DNA of 64,000 nucleotides from Caulobacter sp. NIBR2454 (GTDB taxonomy: Bacteria; Pseudomonadota; Alphaproteobacteria; Caulobacterales; Caulobacteraceae): NCBI RefSeq assembly GCF_027474405.1, contig NZ_CP114871.1, forward strand, positions 3,605,001 to 3,669,000, in the 5' to 3' direction. Numbering within the stretch: position 1 is the stretch's first letter; the number at the start of each line of letters is the position of its first letter. Made by a program: the position numbers and the translations under genes. Shown piece by piece: positions 35,398 through 43,606 of this stretch. The notes beneath the pieces were generated by a model. That model searched no databases. It was not told the origin of the DNA and saw only the letters and a list, made by a program, of their open reading frames with translations.

Positions 35398-35420
35398 TTA
35401 TTGAGAGGCATTCTCAATAA
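35398..35420. promoter_or_regulatory. Palindromic Fur-like box upstream of the DUF2061 gene
   Basis: A 23-base palindrome with nine perfect flanking pairs (TTATTGAGA and TCTCAATAA). Its core TTGAGA-N3-ATTCTCAA is close to the Fur operator form TTGAGAATNATTCTCAA. It ends 12 bases before the start at 35433, overlapping the likely promoter. Iron control is inferred from the motif only. Confidence 0.5.
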
Positions 35421-35432
35421 AGGCTCGCAACC

Positions 35433-35681
35433 ATGCGGCTCGCCCTGAAGACCCTGACCTACGCAAGCATGCACCTGACGGTGGCGGTCGCCGTCGCCTA
35501 TGCCCTGACCCGCAACTGGCACGTGGCCCTGGCCGTCGGCATCATCGAGCCTATGGTGCAGACGGTGATGTTCAATCTGCACGAACGGGCCTGGACGCGC
35601 GCCGACAAGCGGCGCGCGCAAGCCGATCAGGCCCGGGTGTCGACCGAACCGCCTTCAGCGGTGGGTTCGGCGCTGGCGTAG
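35433..35681 (+). CDS. DUF2061 small membrane protein
   Basis: An 82-residue protein with two hydrophobic segments (about 11-26 and 30-46) and the pattern LKTLTYASMHLTVAVAVAYALTR that matches the DUF2061 family of small predicted membrane proteins. AAAGG stands nine bases before the ATG. The family's role is unknown. Its last 55 bases overlap the convergent grpE gene. A Fur-like palindrome lies immediately upstream, so it may respond to iron. Confidence 0.75.
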   Translation: MRLALKTLTYASMHLTVAVAVAYALTRNWHVALAVGIIEPMVQTVMFNLHERAWTRADKRRAQADQARVSTEPPSAVGSALA

Positions 35682-36253
35682 GGATTGGCCGCCGCGGTCG
35701 GTTCGGCCGCGGTGTCGCCAGCCCCGGTCGAGCCCTTGGCGGCCACGACCACCATGGCCGGACGCACGAGGCGGCCCAGCAGTTCGTAACCGGTCTGCAG
35801 CACCTGGATGACGCCGCCGGCGGCGACCTCGGTGGAGGGTTGCTCCATCATCGCCTGATGCAGGTGAGGGTCGAACTTGGTCCCCTTCACCGGATCGACG
35901 CGCTTGAGGCCGTTGCGCTCAAAGGCGTCCAGCAGGGCCTTTTCGGTCATTTCGATGCCGACCAGGAAGGTCTTGGCCGGACCGTCCTGGGTCTCCTTGG
36001 GCGCAGCCGCCAGGGCGCGCGACAGGTTGTCGGCCACCCCCAGCAGGTCGCGGGAGAATTTCTGGATGGCGTAGGCGCGCGCCTCGTTCGCCTCGCGCTC
36101 GGCGCGGCGGCGGGTATTGTCGGCTTCCGCCGCATAGCGCAGCACCTGCTCCTTGAGCGAGGCGATCTCGGCCTTGAGCGCCTCGGTCTCGTCAGCGGCG
36201 ATCTCGGCGCCGTCGAAGGCTTCTTCGTTCGCCGGCGTTTCTTCGTCGGTCAT
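35627..36253 (-). CDS. grpE: GrpE nucleotide exchange factor of DnaK
   Basis: A 208-residue co-chaperone. An acidic N-terminus leads into a long coiled coil (LKAEIASLKEQVLRYAAEADNTRRR), then the family signature FLVGIEMTEKALLDAFERNGL and VLQTGYELLGRLVRPAMVVVA. It releases ADP from DnaK as a dimer in the cytoplasm. It follows hrcA by four bases on the same strand, forming the heat-shock operon hrcA-grpE known from Caulobacter. The C-terminal tail is Ala/Thr-rich and overlaps the end of the DUF2061 gene. Confidence 0.96.
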   Translation of the reverse strand: MTDEETPANEEAFDGAEIAADETEALKAEIASLKEQVLRYAAEADNTRRRAEREANEARAYAIQKFSRDLLGVADNLSRALAAAPKETQDGPAKTFLVGIEMTEKALLDAFERNGLKRVDPVKGTKFDPHLHQAMMEQPSTEVAAGGVIQVLQTGYELLGRLVRPAMVVVAAKGSTGAGDTAAEPTAAANPYASAEPTAEGGSVDTRA

Positions 36254-36257
36254 GGTC

Positions 36258-37328
36258 TCATCCGTCCAATAGCTTGCCCAGGACCTTGGCGGTGTAGTCC
36301 ACCAGCGGGATCACCCGAGCGTAGTTGAGGCGGGCCGGACCGATCACGCCGATCGCGCCCAGCACCTTCTGCCGGCCCGTCATATAGGGCGCGGCGATCA
36401 CGGCGGAACCCGAAAGCGAGAAAAGCCTCGTTTCCGCTCCGATGAATATACGCACGCCTTGCGCCTCGCGCACATTATCCAGCAGTCCGACCAGCTGTTC
36501 CTTCTGCTCCAGATCGTCGAACAGCATGCGGACCCGTTCCAGGTCCTCCATGGCGCCAGGCTCGGACAGCAGGTTGGCGCGGCCGCGCACGATCAGGGCG
36601 CGATCGGCGTCCTCGCCGCCGCTCCAGGCCGCCAGGCCGTCCTCAACCAGACGCGCGGCGGTCTCATCCAGTTCCCGGCGGGCGCGATCCAGTTCGCTGC
36701 GCATCTCCAGCCGGGTCTCGGCCAGGGTGCGCCCCGCCAGGCGAGCGGCGAGGAAGTTAGAAGCCTCGGTCAGGGCCGAGGGCGTCAGGCCGACGGGCCG
36801 ACGCATCAGCCGATTCTCCACCGTGCCGTCCTCGAACACCATCACCGCCAGGGCTTGGTCCGAACCCAAGGCGATGAATTCCACATGCTTTACGCCCGCG
36901 TCACGGACCGGCGCCGAGACAACGCCCGCCCCGCCGGCCAGGCCGGACAGGATGGCGCTGGCCTCGTTCATCACGTCTTCGAAGGAGCCGCCCTTGGCGA
37001 ACAGGCGCGCGTCGATGGTGCGCCGCTCCTCCTCGGCCAGGTCGCCCACCTCCAGCAGGCCGTCCACGAACAGGCGCAGGCCCGCGTGGGTCGGCAGCCG
37101 GCCGGCGCTGGTGTGCGGCGCGCCAAGCAGGCCCAGATGGGTCAGGTCCTGCATGGTGTTGCGGATCGAGGCCGGCGACAGATGCACCCCGCCCTTGGAC
37201 ACGGTGCGCGAGCCGACCGGCTCGCCCGTCTCAAGATAGGTCTCGACTACGTGACGGAAGATGTCGCGCGCCCGACTGTCCAGGTCGCTGAGGCTGAGGG
37301 TTGGGGCTGCGCCCGGCAGGAAGGTCAT
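36258..37328 (-). CDS. hrcA: Heat-inducible transcription repressor HrcA
   Basis: A 356-residue repressor. The N-terminal winged helix ([28 protein letters not shown]) and the following [18 protein letters not shown] are diagnostic for HrcA. Later sections include [26 protein letters not shown] and the inserted dimerisation domain. It binds CIRCE elements upstream of groESL and needs GroEL to stay active. No CIRCE was seen in the 80-base gap before it. It heads the operon with grpE and diverges from rph. Confidence 0.95.
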   Translation of the reverse strand: MTFLPGAAPTLSLSDLDSRARDIFRHVVETYLETGEPVGSRTVSKGGVHLSPASIRNTMQDLTHLGLLGAPHTSAGRLPTHAGLRLFVDGLLEVGDLAEEERRTIDARLFAKGGSFEDVMNEASAILSGLAGGAGVVSAPVRDAGVKHVEFIALGSDQALAVMVFEDGTVENRLMRRPVGLTPSALTEASNFLAARLAGRTLAETRLEMRSELDRARRELDETAARLVEDGLAAWSGGEDADRALIVRGRANLLSEPGAMEDLERVRMLFDDLEQKEQLVGLLDNVREAQGVRIFIGAETRLFSLSGSAVIAAPYMTGRQKVLGAIGVIGPARLNYARVIPLVDYTAKVLGKLLDG

Positions 37329-37408
37329 GGGACAAGATGTAAGCGCCGTGGACGTTCCGCGCCATATCTAGGATAAGCGGCCCCTTCCCCATCAGTGAGC
37401 CCGCCGCC

Positions 37409-38125
37409 ATGCGCCCGTCCGAACGCACCCCCGACGCCCTTCGCGCCGTCACCCTGGAGACCAGGGTGAACCGCTACGCCGAGGGCTCGTGCCTGATCGG
37501 GTTCGGCCACACCAAGGTGCTGGTCACGGCCACGGTCGAGGAAAGCCTGCCAGGCTGGCTGCGCGGCAAGGGCCAGGGCTGGGTCACGGCCGAGTACGGC
37601 ATGCTGCCCCGCGCCACCCATACCCGCGGCCGCCGCGAAGCCGCCGCCGGCAAACAGAGCGGCCGCACCCAGGAGATTCAGCGGCTGATCGGCCGCTCCT
37701 TGCGCGCCGTGGTTGACCTGAAGGCCCTGGGCGAACGCCAGATCACCCTGGACTGCGACGTGGTTCAGGCCGACGGCGGCACCCGCACGGCGGCGATCAC
37801 CGGCGCCTGGGTCGCCTTGCGCCTAGCCACCCAGTACCTGCTGGACGAAGGCGTGCTGAAGACTGACCCGATCCTCGATCAGGTGGCGGCGGTGTCCTGC
37901 GGCGTGTTCAATGGCGTGCCCGTCCTGGATCTCGACTACGAAGAAGACTCCAACGCCGAGGCCGATTCCAACTTCGTGCTGACGGGCGCTGGCGACATCG
38001 TCGAGATTCAAGCCACGGGCGAGAAGCGCGGTTTCAGCCGCGCCGAGTTCGAGGCGCTGTTCGGCCTGGCCGAAAAGGGCATCGGCGAGCTGTTCGTGAT
38101 GCAGCGCCAAGCTGCCGGCCTCTAA
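37409..38125 (+). CDS. rph: Ribonuclease PH
   Basis: A 238-residue phosphate-dependent 3' exonuclease that trims tRNA ends. Family motifs are [39 protein letters not shown], the [32 protein letters not shown] block including the phosphate-binding residues, and [21 protein letters not shown]. It forms a hexamer in the cytoplasm. It is divergent from hrcA, an arrangement found widely in alphaproteobacteria. The length is full. Confidence 0.97.
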   Translation: MRPSERTPDALRAVTLETRVNRYAEGSCLIGFGHTKVLVTATVEESLPGWLRGKGQGWVTAEYGMLPRATHTRGRREAAAGKQSGRTQEIQRLIGRSLRAVVDLKALGERQITLDCDVVQADGGTRTAAITGAWVALRLATQYLLDEGVLKTDPILDQVAAVSCGVFNGVPVLDLDYEEDSNAEADSNFVLTGAGDIVEIQATGEKRGFSRAEFEALFGLAEKGIGELFVMQRQAAGL

Positions 38126-38146
38126 TGGCCTAAAGGGTCGCCCGCC

Positions 38147-39208
38147 GTGGTCGAGATCATGTCCCCTCAGGATCTGGACGTGATCGTGCGCGTGGCGGGC
38201 GCGACGCTGCTGCTGGCGGGCGTGTTCATGCTCCGACGCGACGGCCAGCGCCGTCTGGCGGCCTACTTCCTGCCTCTGGCGCTCTGCCTATGCGGATTTC
38301 TGGCCGGCAACACGCCCGAGGCACCGCTACGAATGGGCGGGGCGGCGGGCTATGTCGCCAAATTCCTGGGCGGGTATGCGGCCGTTTTCCTGTGGTGGTT
38401 CTGCCTGGCGGTCTTCGACCGGGCCTTCCGCCCCCGGGGCGCCGTGCTGGCGGCGGGTCTTGTCTGGATCGTCATCGCCAGCGCCGATCGCGGCCTGTTC
38501 GGGCCGGCGCCGGAGGACATCGGCCTTTCCTGGGTTCTGGTGATCCTGGGCTTTGGCATGATCGGCCACCTGACCTGGCGGGTGATCAGCGACCGGGAGG
38601 GGGACCTTCTGGACCGCCGTCGCCGGGCGCGAATGCTGCTGGTGGTCCTGCTGGGCGGCCAGCTTATGGCCGACCTGGCGGTGGATGTACTGCTGGGCAT
38701 GGATTGGCAGCCGCAGGCGTTCTCGATCACCCAGAACGCAGCGATGCTGCTGTTCACCTGCTGGCTGGCCTGGGTCGGGTTCGAGGACGGGCCCGAGCGG
38801 CCTGAGGCTCGTCCGCAGGCCGCGCCACGAACGGCCGATGACGACCGCCTCAAGGCGCGCCTCGATGCTCTGATCGAGGTTGAACGGGTTCACCTTGATC
38901 CCGAGCTGACCTTCGACGCCTTCGTGCGCCAGATGGGCGCGCCGGAGCGGACGGTGCGCCGGCTAATCAACCATCAGCTCGGTCATGATCATTTCCGCGG
39001 CTTCCTGAACGCCCAGCGCATGGCCGAGGCCCGCCGCCTGCTGGCCGACCCCGCGCGCCGGAACGACAAGCTGATCGCCATCGCCCTGGACAGCGGCTTT
39101 TCTTCCCTGGCGTCCTTCAACCGGGTGTTTCGCGATTTCGAGAACACCACGCCGAGCGCCTTCCGAAGCCGGGCGCCGACTTCTGAGGAACGACCGGCCG
39201 CCTTCTGA
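38147..39208 (+). CDS. AraC-family regulator with multi-span membrane N-terminus
   Basis: A 353-residue protein. The first 215 residues contain about six to seven hydrophobic helices (for example VAGATLLLAGVFML, AAVFLWWFCLAVF, GAVLAAGLVWIVIA). The C-terminal 100 residues form an AraC helix-turn-helix pair (LTFDAFVRQMGAPERTVRRLIN and IAIALDSGFSSLASFNRVFRDF). It is therefore a membrane-anchored transcription factor. GTG at 38147 is listed; ATG four codons later is an equally good start. It lies 21 bases after rph and 60 bases before a CPBP protease gene, which is a plausible partner or target. The signal is unknown. Confidence 0.82.
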   Translation: MVEIMSPQDLDVIVRVAGATLLLAGVFMLRRDGQRRLAAYFLPLALCLCGFLAGNTPEAPLRMGGAAGYVAKFLGGYAAVFLWWFCLAVFDRAFRPRGAVLAAGLVWIVIASADRGLFGPAPEDIGLSWVLVILGFGMIGHLTWRVISDREGDLLDRRRRARMLLVVLLGGQLMADLAVDVLLGMDWQPQAFSITQNAAMLLFTCWLAWVGFEDGPERPEARPQAAPRTADDDRLKARLDALIEVERVHLDPELTFDAFVRQMGAPERTVRRLINHQLGHDHFRGFLNAQRMAEARRLLADPARRNDKLIAIALDSGFSSLASFNRVFRDFENTTPSAFRSRAPTSEERPAAF

Positions 39209-39268
39209 GAAGCAGGCCCGCCAAAGCCAAGCTAGTCATCGCTGCTGGATCGCAGCGGAGATGCGGAC

Positions 39269-39985
39269 GTGAACGGACTAATCGGAATAGCGGGCGTCAT
39301 CGGATTGTTGCTCGCGGCCGGCGCGGTGATCGGGCTGATGCGGCCGAGCCAGTTCAATCCCCGATGGCTGCTGACCGCCGCCGCCCTCGTGCTCGCAAAC
39401 GATTTCCTTCTCACCCGAGGCTACGGCTTGCTGCCGGAGCTGCTTCCCGACGCTGCCTGGAACTGGCAGGGCAAGCTGCTGGCCCTGGCGGCGACACTGA
39501 TCATCGCCTCGACGCCGGCCTTTGGGTGGCGCGCGGCCGGCCTGACCCCCGCACAGGCTCCCGGCAGCCTGAAGCCGGCAGCCTTTGTCTGCGCCATCTA
39601 TCTGGGCTTCTTCCTTGTGCTGGCCATCGTCTTTCCTACCGAGCCTGCGTCGATGGAGACGGTCGCCTTTCAGCTGACCATGCCGGGGCTAGAGGAAGAG
39701 GCCTTCTATCGCGGCGTGCTGCTGCTGGCGCTCAGCCATGCCTTCCTCGGCCGGGTGAAACTGCTGGGCGTCGAGTGGAGCTGGGGCGCGATCCTGTCCT
39801 GCGCCCTGTTTGGTCTGGCGCACGCCTTCGGATTTTCGAAGGGTCAGTTTTCGTTCGACCTGCTGACCATGGCGCTGACCGCCCTGCCCTCGCTGATCGC
39901 GGTGTGGCTGGTGCTGCGGACCCGCAGCATTCTCTTGCCGATCGTGCTGCACAACTTCGGGAATGCGATCATGCTGCTGGTCTAG
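39269..39985 (+). CDS. CPBP family intramembrane glutamic protease
   Basis: A 238-residue membrane protein with about seven helices. The CPBP/CAAX-protease motifs are present: EEEAFYRGVLLLAL (EExxxR), LFGLAHAFGFSKG (FxxxH) and VLHNFGNA (HxxxN). The family cleaves peptides or prenylated proteins inside the membrane, and in bacteria often takes part in bacteriocin processing or immunity. The substrate here is unknown. It lies directly downstream of the membrane-bound AraC regulator. Its stop overlaps the convergent XRE regulator through CTAG. Confidence 0.87.
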   Translation: MNGLIGIAGVIGLLLAAGAVIGLMRPSQFNPRWLLTAAALVLANDFLLTRGYGLLPELLPDAAWNWQGKLLALAATLIIASTPAFGWRAAGLTPAQAPGSLKPAAFVCAIYLGFFLVLAIVFPTEPASMETVAFQLTMPGLEEEAFYRGVLLLALSHAFLGRVKLLGVEWSWGAILSCALFGLAHAFGFSKGQFSFDLLTMALTALPSLIAVWLVLRTRSILLPIVLHNFGNAIMLLV

Positions 39986-40236
39986 CTGAGGCCGCCCTGC
40001 AGTTCGGCTTCCTCGAAATCGTCGTCTGGCGGGCCGGGTTCGAAGACCACCAGATCGCCGGGCTGGCAACCCAACTCGCGGCACAGGGCGTCTAGGGTCG
40101 AGAAGCGGATCGCCCGCGCCTTGCCGGTCTTGAGGATCGACAGATTGGCGATGGTCACGCCCACGCGGTCCGCAAGCTCGGTGAGAGACATGCGCCGTTC
40201 GGCGAGGACACGATCGAGCTGAACGCGGATGGCCAT
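39982..40236 (-). CDS. Small XRE-type regulator (YozG-like)
   Basis: An 84-residue helix-turn-helix protein (MSLTELADRVGVTIANLSIL, with a following STLDALCRELGCQPGDLV) and an acidic tail. This short XRE type commonly accompanies DUF2975 membrane proteins, and the DUF2975 gene lies 23 bases upstream on the same strand. The two are probably one transcript. It should be a cytoplasmic DNA-binding regulator of its own locus. The ATG has no strong ribosome site; translational coupling is possible. Confidence 0.85.
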   Translation of the reverse strand: MAIRVQLDRVLAERRMSLTELADRVGVTIANLSILKTGKARAIRFSTLDALCRELGCQPGDLVVFEPGPPDDDFEEAELQGGLS

Positions 40237-40259
40237 GGGTTAGGCTCTGCCTGAAAACT

Positions 40260-40793
40260 CTAAATGGTCAGTTCAGCTTCGCGGCGAAGGCGGGCGCCTT
40301 CACGGAAAATTTCCGCGAGGACCAAAACGACCAGGACCGAGAACCATGCGGTCAGGTTGACGCCGCCGTCGATGCGGTTGGAGCCGGGAGCCAGCCAGGC
40401 GGCGAGCGCCCACAGCGCGTAACGCCCCAACTCCAGCGCGCCAAGCACCAGGCCTACAACGCGCATGCGGCGCACATTGTCGGGATGGAAGGGATCGCCG
40501 GCGGTGAGGGTGACGAAGATGCGGCGCAGACGCCCGACGATAACCAGCACCCCGCCCAGATAGAGCGAGCCGGCGGCCAGCACACCCGCCAGCAGGGGGC
40601 CCTTGGCGGTCACTTCGCGGCCATCGTCGCCGCTGATGTGAATGCTCTTGAGCAATTCGGGATTGAAGCTGAGCAGCAGGGCCGTGAGCGACAGCAGCGC
40701 CAGGAGGGCCACACCGGCCCAGAGGGCGAAATAGACGACGTCGAGGATGATCTTCAGAAAGCTCGATACCGAGCCCGGTCCCAAGGCGCGCAT
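40260..40793 (-). CDS. DUF2975 membrane protein
   Basis: A 177-residue membrane protein with four hydrophobic helices (ILDVVYFALWAGVALLALLSLTALLL, AGVLAAGSLYLGGVLVIVG, LVLGALELGRYALWALAAWLA and LTAWFSVLVVLVLAEIF) and the short soluble loop between the first two. This fits DUF2975, found next to YozG-type XRE regulators, as here. The function is unknown; the pair may respond to membrane stress or antimicrobial compounds by analogy. A short leader of the gene at 40930 precedes it on the same strand. Confidence 0.8.
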   Translation of the reverse strand: MRALGPGSVSSFLKIILDVVYFALWAGVALLALLSLTALLLSFNPELLKSIHISGDDGREVTAKGPLLAGVLAAGSLYLGGVLVIVGRLRRIFVTLTAGDPFHPDNVRRMRVVGLVLGALELGRYALWALAAWLAPGSNRIDGGVNLTAWFSVLVVLVLAEIFREGARLRREAELTI

Positions 40794-40929
40794 GCCTTAT
40801 TCCCCCTAGACGTCCAACTCCGGGGTCCGCCCCGGAACCCGCCGCGCCCGCCGACCGATAGGTCGAGGCCAGGGCGGACGGCGAGAATGCCTTGCGTCGG
40901 CGAGGCTTGGAAGCCGCCGACGACAGTCC

Positions 40930-41046
40930 CTAGATCGAGCGGACCAGGAACATGGCGGCCGACAGGGGCAGGCTCGACAGCAGGACAGCGGTCAGGGCCG
41001 TCATGGAGAGGCGGTCGAGGGTGTTCATGAAGGAGGCGGAGGTCAT
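40930..41046 (-). CDS. 38-residue putative membrane peptide
   Basis: A very short open frame, MTSASFMNTLDRLSMTALTA followed by a hydrophobic stretch and ending SAAMFLVRSI. Residues 15-34 are hydrophobic enough for one membrane helix. AAGGA stands eight bases before the ATG, and a sigma70-like promoter lies about 75 bases further upstream (41129-41157). The DUF2975/XRE genes follow on the same strand after 136 bases. No family recognised. Support is the ribosome site, promoter and lack of any competing gene here. Confidence 0.5.
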   Translation of the reverse strand: MTSASFMNTLDRLSMTALTAVLLSSLPLSAAMFLVRSI

Positions 41047-41128
41047 TTTATTCGTCCTTGTGCAGCGCAACATGAAGCGGGCCAATCCCGCTTCGGTGAG
41101 GCCGCGACGGCCTCGTTTTCTGAAGCTG

Positions 41129-41157
41129 TACTTAGGACTTCATCGCCCTTCGATCAA
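41129..41157 (-). promoter_or_regulatory. Sigma70-like promoter for the 38-residue peptide gene
   Basis: On the minus strand TTGATC (41152-41157) and TAAGTA (41129-41134) are separated by 17 bases. The surrounding 80 bases are A+T-rich compared with the genome. It would give a leader of about 75 bases before the ATG at 41046. Confidence 0.42.
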
Positions 41158-41224
41158 GTTTCGCATCGAAAAACGATATTAAACCTTCGCAATGAAGTGA
41201 ACGGTTTGTAATGCAGCGCAGCAT

Positions 41225-41815
41225 TCACTCGACGGGTTCAGAAGCTTTCATCGAAGGCCGCCGCCGGACGCGCTCGTACCATTCGGTCAGGATGGGCCGG
41301 TTCTCGCGCCAGTCCAGCACCTTGCGGAAATCCAGATAGCCAAGCTGGGCGGCCACCGCGATCTGCCCAATCCCGAACCGGCCGTCGAATGCGTCGTCCT
41401 CCAGGCTGTCCAACGCGGCCAGGATAGCGGCGCGCTGGCGGGCGATCTGATCGGCGTGCTGTTCGGCCGCCGGTCGCTTCTCCTGCGCCACCACGCGCAC
41501 GGCCGCGTCACCGATCCCGTCCGCCAGGGCCTGGGCGGTCAGGGCGCGCCAGCGGTCAGGGCCGGTGGCGGGGAACAACCGTCCGCCGCCGGCGATCTCG
41601 TCCAGGTACTCGCAGATCACGCGGCTGTCGAAGATGATCTCGCCGTCGCCGGTGACCAGGGTCGGCACCTTGGACAGGGGATTTTGGCCGCGCAGGGTCT
41701 CGTCGGTCCAAGGATCGACGGCCGCCAGCTGGATGCGGTCCTCCAGGCCGAGTTCGATCATGGCCACACGAACCTTGCGGGCGAAGGGCGAGGTGGGCGA
41801 GTAGAGCAATTGCAT
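41225..41815 (-). CDS. Glutathione S-transferase family protein
   Basis: A 196-residue protein. The N-terminal thioredoxin fold begins MQLLYSPTSPFARKVRVAMIEL and contains NPLSKVPTLV (cis-Pro) and DSRVICEYLDE (the glutathione gamma-Glu contact). The C-terminal helical domain has GIGQIAVAAQLGYLDFR. It conjugates or reduces substrates with glutathione in the cytoplasm; the specificity is unknown. The Ser in TSPF is the probable catalytic residue. It is divergent from rdgB by 23 bases. The glutathione synthetase gene gshB is 4 kb away. Confidence 0.92.
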   Translation of the reverse strand: MQLLYSPTSPFARKVRVAMIELGLEDRIQLAAVDPWTDETLRGQNPLSKVPTLVTGDGEIIFDSRVICEYLDEIAGGGRLFPATGPDRWRALTAQALADGIGDAAVRVVAQEKRPAAEQHADQIARQRAAILAALDSLEDDAFDGRFGIGQIAVAAQLGYLDFRKVLDWRENRPILTEWYERVRRRPSMKASEPVE

Positions 41816-41838
41816 CGGAATAATCCTGGAGACCGGCC

Positions 41839-42441
41839 ATGACCCTGACCCTCGCCCCCGGACTTAAGATCGTGGCCGCCACGCACAACCCAGGAAAAGC
41901 CAAGGAGTTGGCAGCCCTGCTGGAAGGCCGCTTCCAGATCGTGACCGCCGGGTCGCTGAACCTGCCCGAGCCGGACGAGACCGAGAGCACCTTCGTGGGC
42001 AACGCCCTGCTCAAGGCGCGCCATGCGGCCGAGCTTTCCGGCATGATATCCATCGCCGACGATTCCGGGGTCTCGGTCACCGCCTTGGACGGCGCGCCGG
42101 GCATCTTCTCCGCCCGTTGGGCCGGTCCGGAAAAGGATTTCGCCATGGCCATGAAGAAGGTCGAGGAGCGGATCGAGGAGACCGGATCGAAGGACCGCAG
42201 CGCCTGGTTCACCAGCGCCCTGGCCGTCTGCTGGCCCGATGGCGGCCCGGCCGTGGTCGTCGAAGGCCGGGTCGACGGAACCCTGGTCTTCCCGCCGCGC
42301 GGCGACAAGGGCTTCGGCTATGATCCGATCTTCATTCCGGAAGGCCAGGACCTGACCTTCGGCGAGATGGAGCAGGCGGCCAAGGACGCCCTCAGCCACC
42401 GCACCCGCGCCTTCGAGAAACTGAAAGCCGCCCTGTTTTGA
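41839..42441 (+). CDS. rdgB: Non-canonical purine NTP pyrophosphatase (RdgB/HAM1)
   Basis: A 200-residue enzyme that removes ITP, dITP and XTP from the nucleotide pool. Family motifs are AATHNPGKAKELAALLEG, NALLKARHAAEL, ADDSGVSVTALDGAPGIFSARWAG and GDKGFGYDPIFIPEGQD followed by LSHRTRAFEKL. It is complete. Its stop TGA overlaps the TTG start of hemW, so the two are translationally coupled. It heads a run of housekeeping genes on the plus strand. Confidence 0.97.
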   Translation: MTLTLAPGLKIVAATHNPGKAKELAALLEGRFQIVTAGSLNLPEPDETESTFVGNALLKARHAAELSGMISIADDSGVSVTALDGAPGIFSARWAGPEKDFAMAMKKVEERIEETGSKDRSAWFTSALAVCWPDGGPAVVVEGRVDGTLVFPPRGDKGFGYDPIFIPEGQDLTFGEMEQAAKDALSHRTRAFEKLKAALF

Positions 42442-43592
42442 GCCAGCCGCTCGCCGTCTACGTCCACTGGCCCTACTGCGCGAAGGTCTGCCCCTATTGC
42501 GACTTCAACGTCGTGCGCGACCGGGGCCGGACCGACGAGCAGGCGGCCCTGGCGGCGGCGATCGTCGAGGATCTGAAGGGCTGGCGGGAGGCGACCGGGC
42601 CACGTCGCCTGACCTCGATCTTCCTGGGCGGCGGGACGCCGTCGCTGATGGATCCGGCCGCCGCGGCGCGGGTGATCGAGACAGCACGCGCGCTGTGGGA
42701 CGCCGAACCTGATCTGGAGATCAGCCTGGAGGCCAATCCCACCGACGCCGAGGCTGACCGGTTCGAGGCCTTCGCGGCGGCGGGGGTGACCCGCCTGTCC
42801 CTGGGGGTTCAGGCGCTGGATGACGCGTCGCTGGCCTTCCTTGGCCGCAACCACGACGCCGACACCGCCCGCCGCGCGGCGCGCAAGGCGGCGGCGACTT
42901 TCCCGCGCCTGTCTCTGGACATGATCTACGCCCGGCCGGGCCAGACGCCGGAGGGTTGGGCAAAGGAGTTGAGGGAAGCGCTGGATTTCGGGCCCGAGCA
43001 CCTGTCGCCCTATCAGCTGACCATCGAGGCGGGCACCGCCTTCGACCGCGCCGTGGGCCGGGGCCGCTTCACCCCGCCGGACCCGGATCTGGCCGCGACC
43101 CTGTTCGAGACCACCCAGGCGGTGCTGGAGGGCGCGGGTTTCGACGCCTATGAGGTCTCCAACCACGCCCGGGGCGAGGCGGCGCGGTCGAGCCACAACC
43201 TGGCCTACTGGCGGGGCTACGACTACGCCGGGGTCGGGCCGGGCGCTCATGGGCGACTGACCGGAAATGTCGGGCGCACCGCCACGGCCGCCGAACGCAG
43301 AATCGGCGACTACATCGAACGCGTCGCTCGCCAAGGAACCGGCTTTGAGTCCGAACACCTCACGCCGCTGGAGGCGGCGGAGGAGCGACTGCTGATGGGC
43401 CTGCGCATCGACGCTGGGGTGAGCTTCGCCGAGATCGCGGCCCTGGGCCTGGCGCCGGGTGACGAACAAATCCGGCACCTTGTCGCCGAAGGGCTTCTGG
43501 TCGCCGACAGCGAGCGCCTTCGGGCGACCCGCCAAGGTCGGCTGGTGCTGGACAGCCTGACCGCCGCCCTCATCGTCCGGGTTTTGGCCTAG
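42438..43592 (+). CDS. hemW: HemW family radical SAM protein
   Basis: A 384-residue radical SAM protein. The cluster motif CAKVCPYCDFN (CxxxCxxC) lies at residues 14-24, followed by FLGGGTPSLM, EANPTDAE, RLSLGVQALDD and LSLDMIYARPGQT, all typical of the coproporphyrinogen III oxidase-like HemW group. The Cys following the cluster in true HemN is replaced by Phe, so it is probably a haem chaperone rather than an oxidase. The TTG start at 42438 overlaps the rdgB stop. The two genes keep this order in many alphaproteobacteria. Confidence 0.93.
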   Translation: MSQPLAVYVHWPYCAKVCPYCDFNVVRDRGRTDEQAALAAAIVEDLKGWREATGPRRLTSIFLGGGTPSLMDPAAAARVIETARALWDAEPDLEISLEANPTDAEADRFEAFAAAGVTRLSLGVQALDDASLAFLGRNHDADTARRAARKAAATFPRLSLDMIYARPGQTPEGWAKELREALDFGPEHLSPYQLTIEAGTAFDRAVGRGRFTPPDPDLAATLFETTQAVLEGAGFDAYEVSNHARGEAARSSHNLAYWRGYDYAGVGPGAHGRLTGNVGRTATAAERRIGDYIERVARQGTGFESEHLTPLEAAEERLLMGLRIDAGVSFAEIAALGLAPGDEQIRHLVAEGLLVADSERLRATRQGRLVLDSLTAALIVRVLA

Positions 43593-43606
43593 GCCCTCGA
43601 CCTGTT

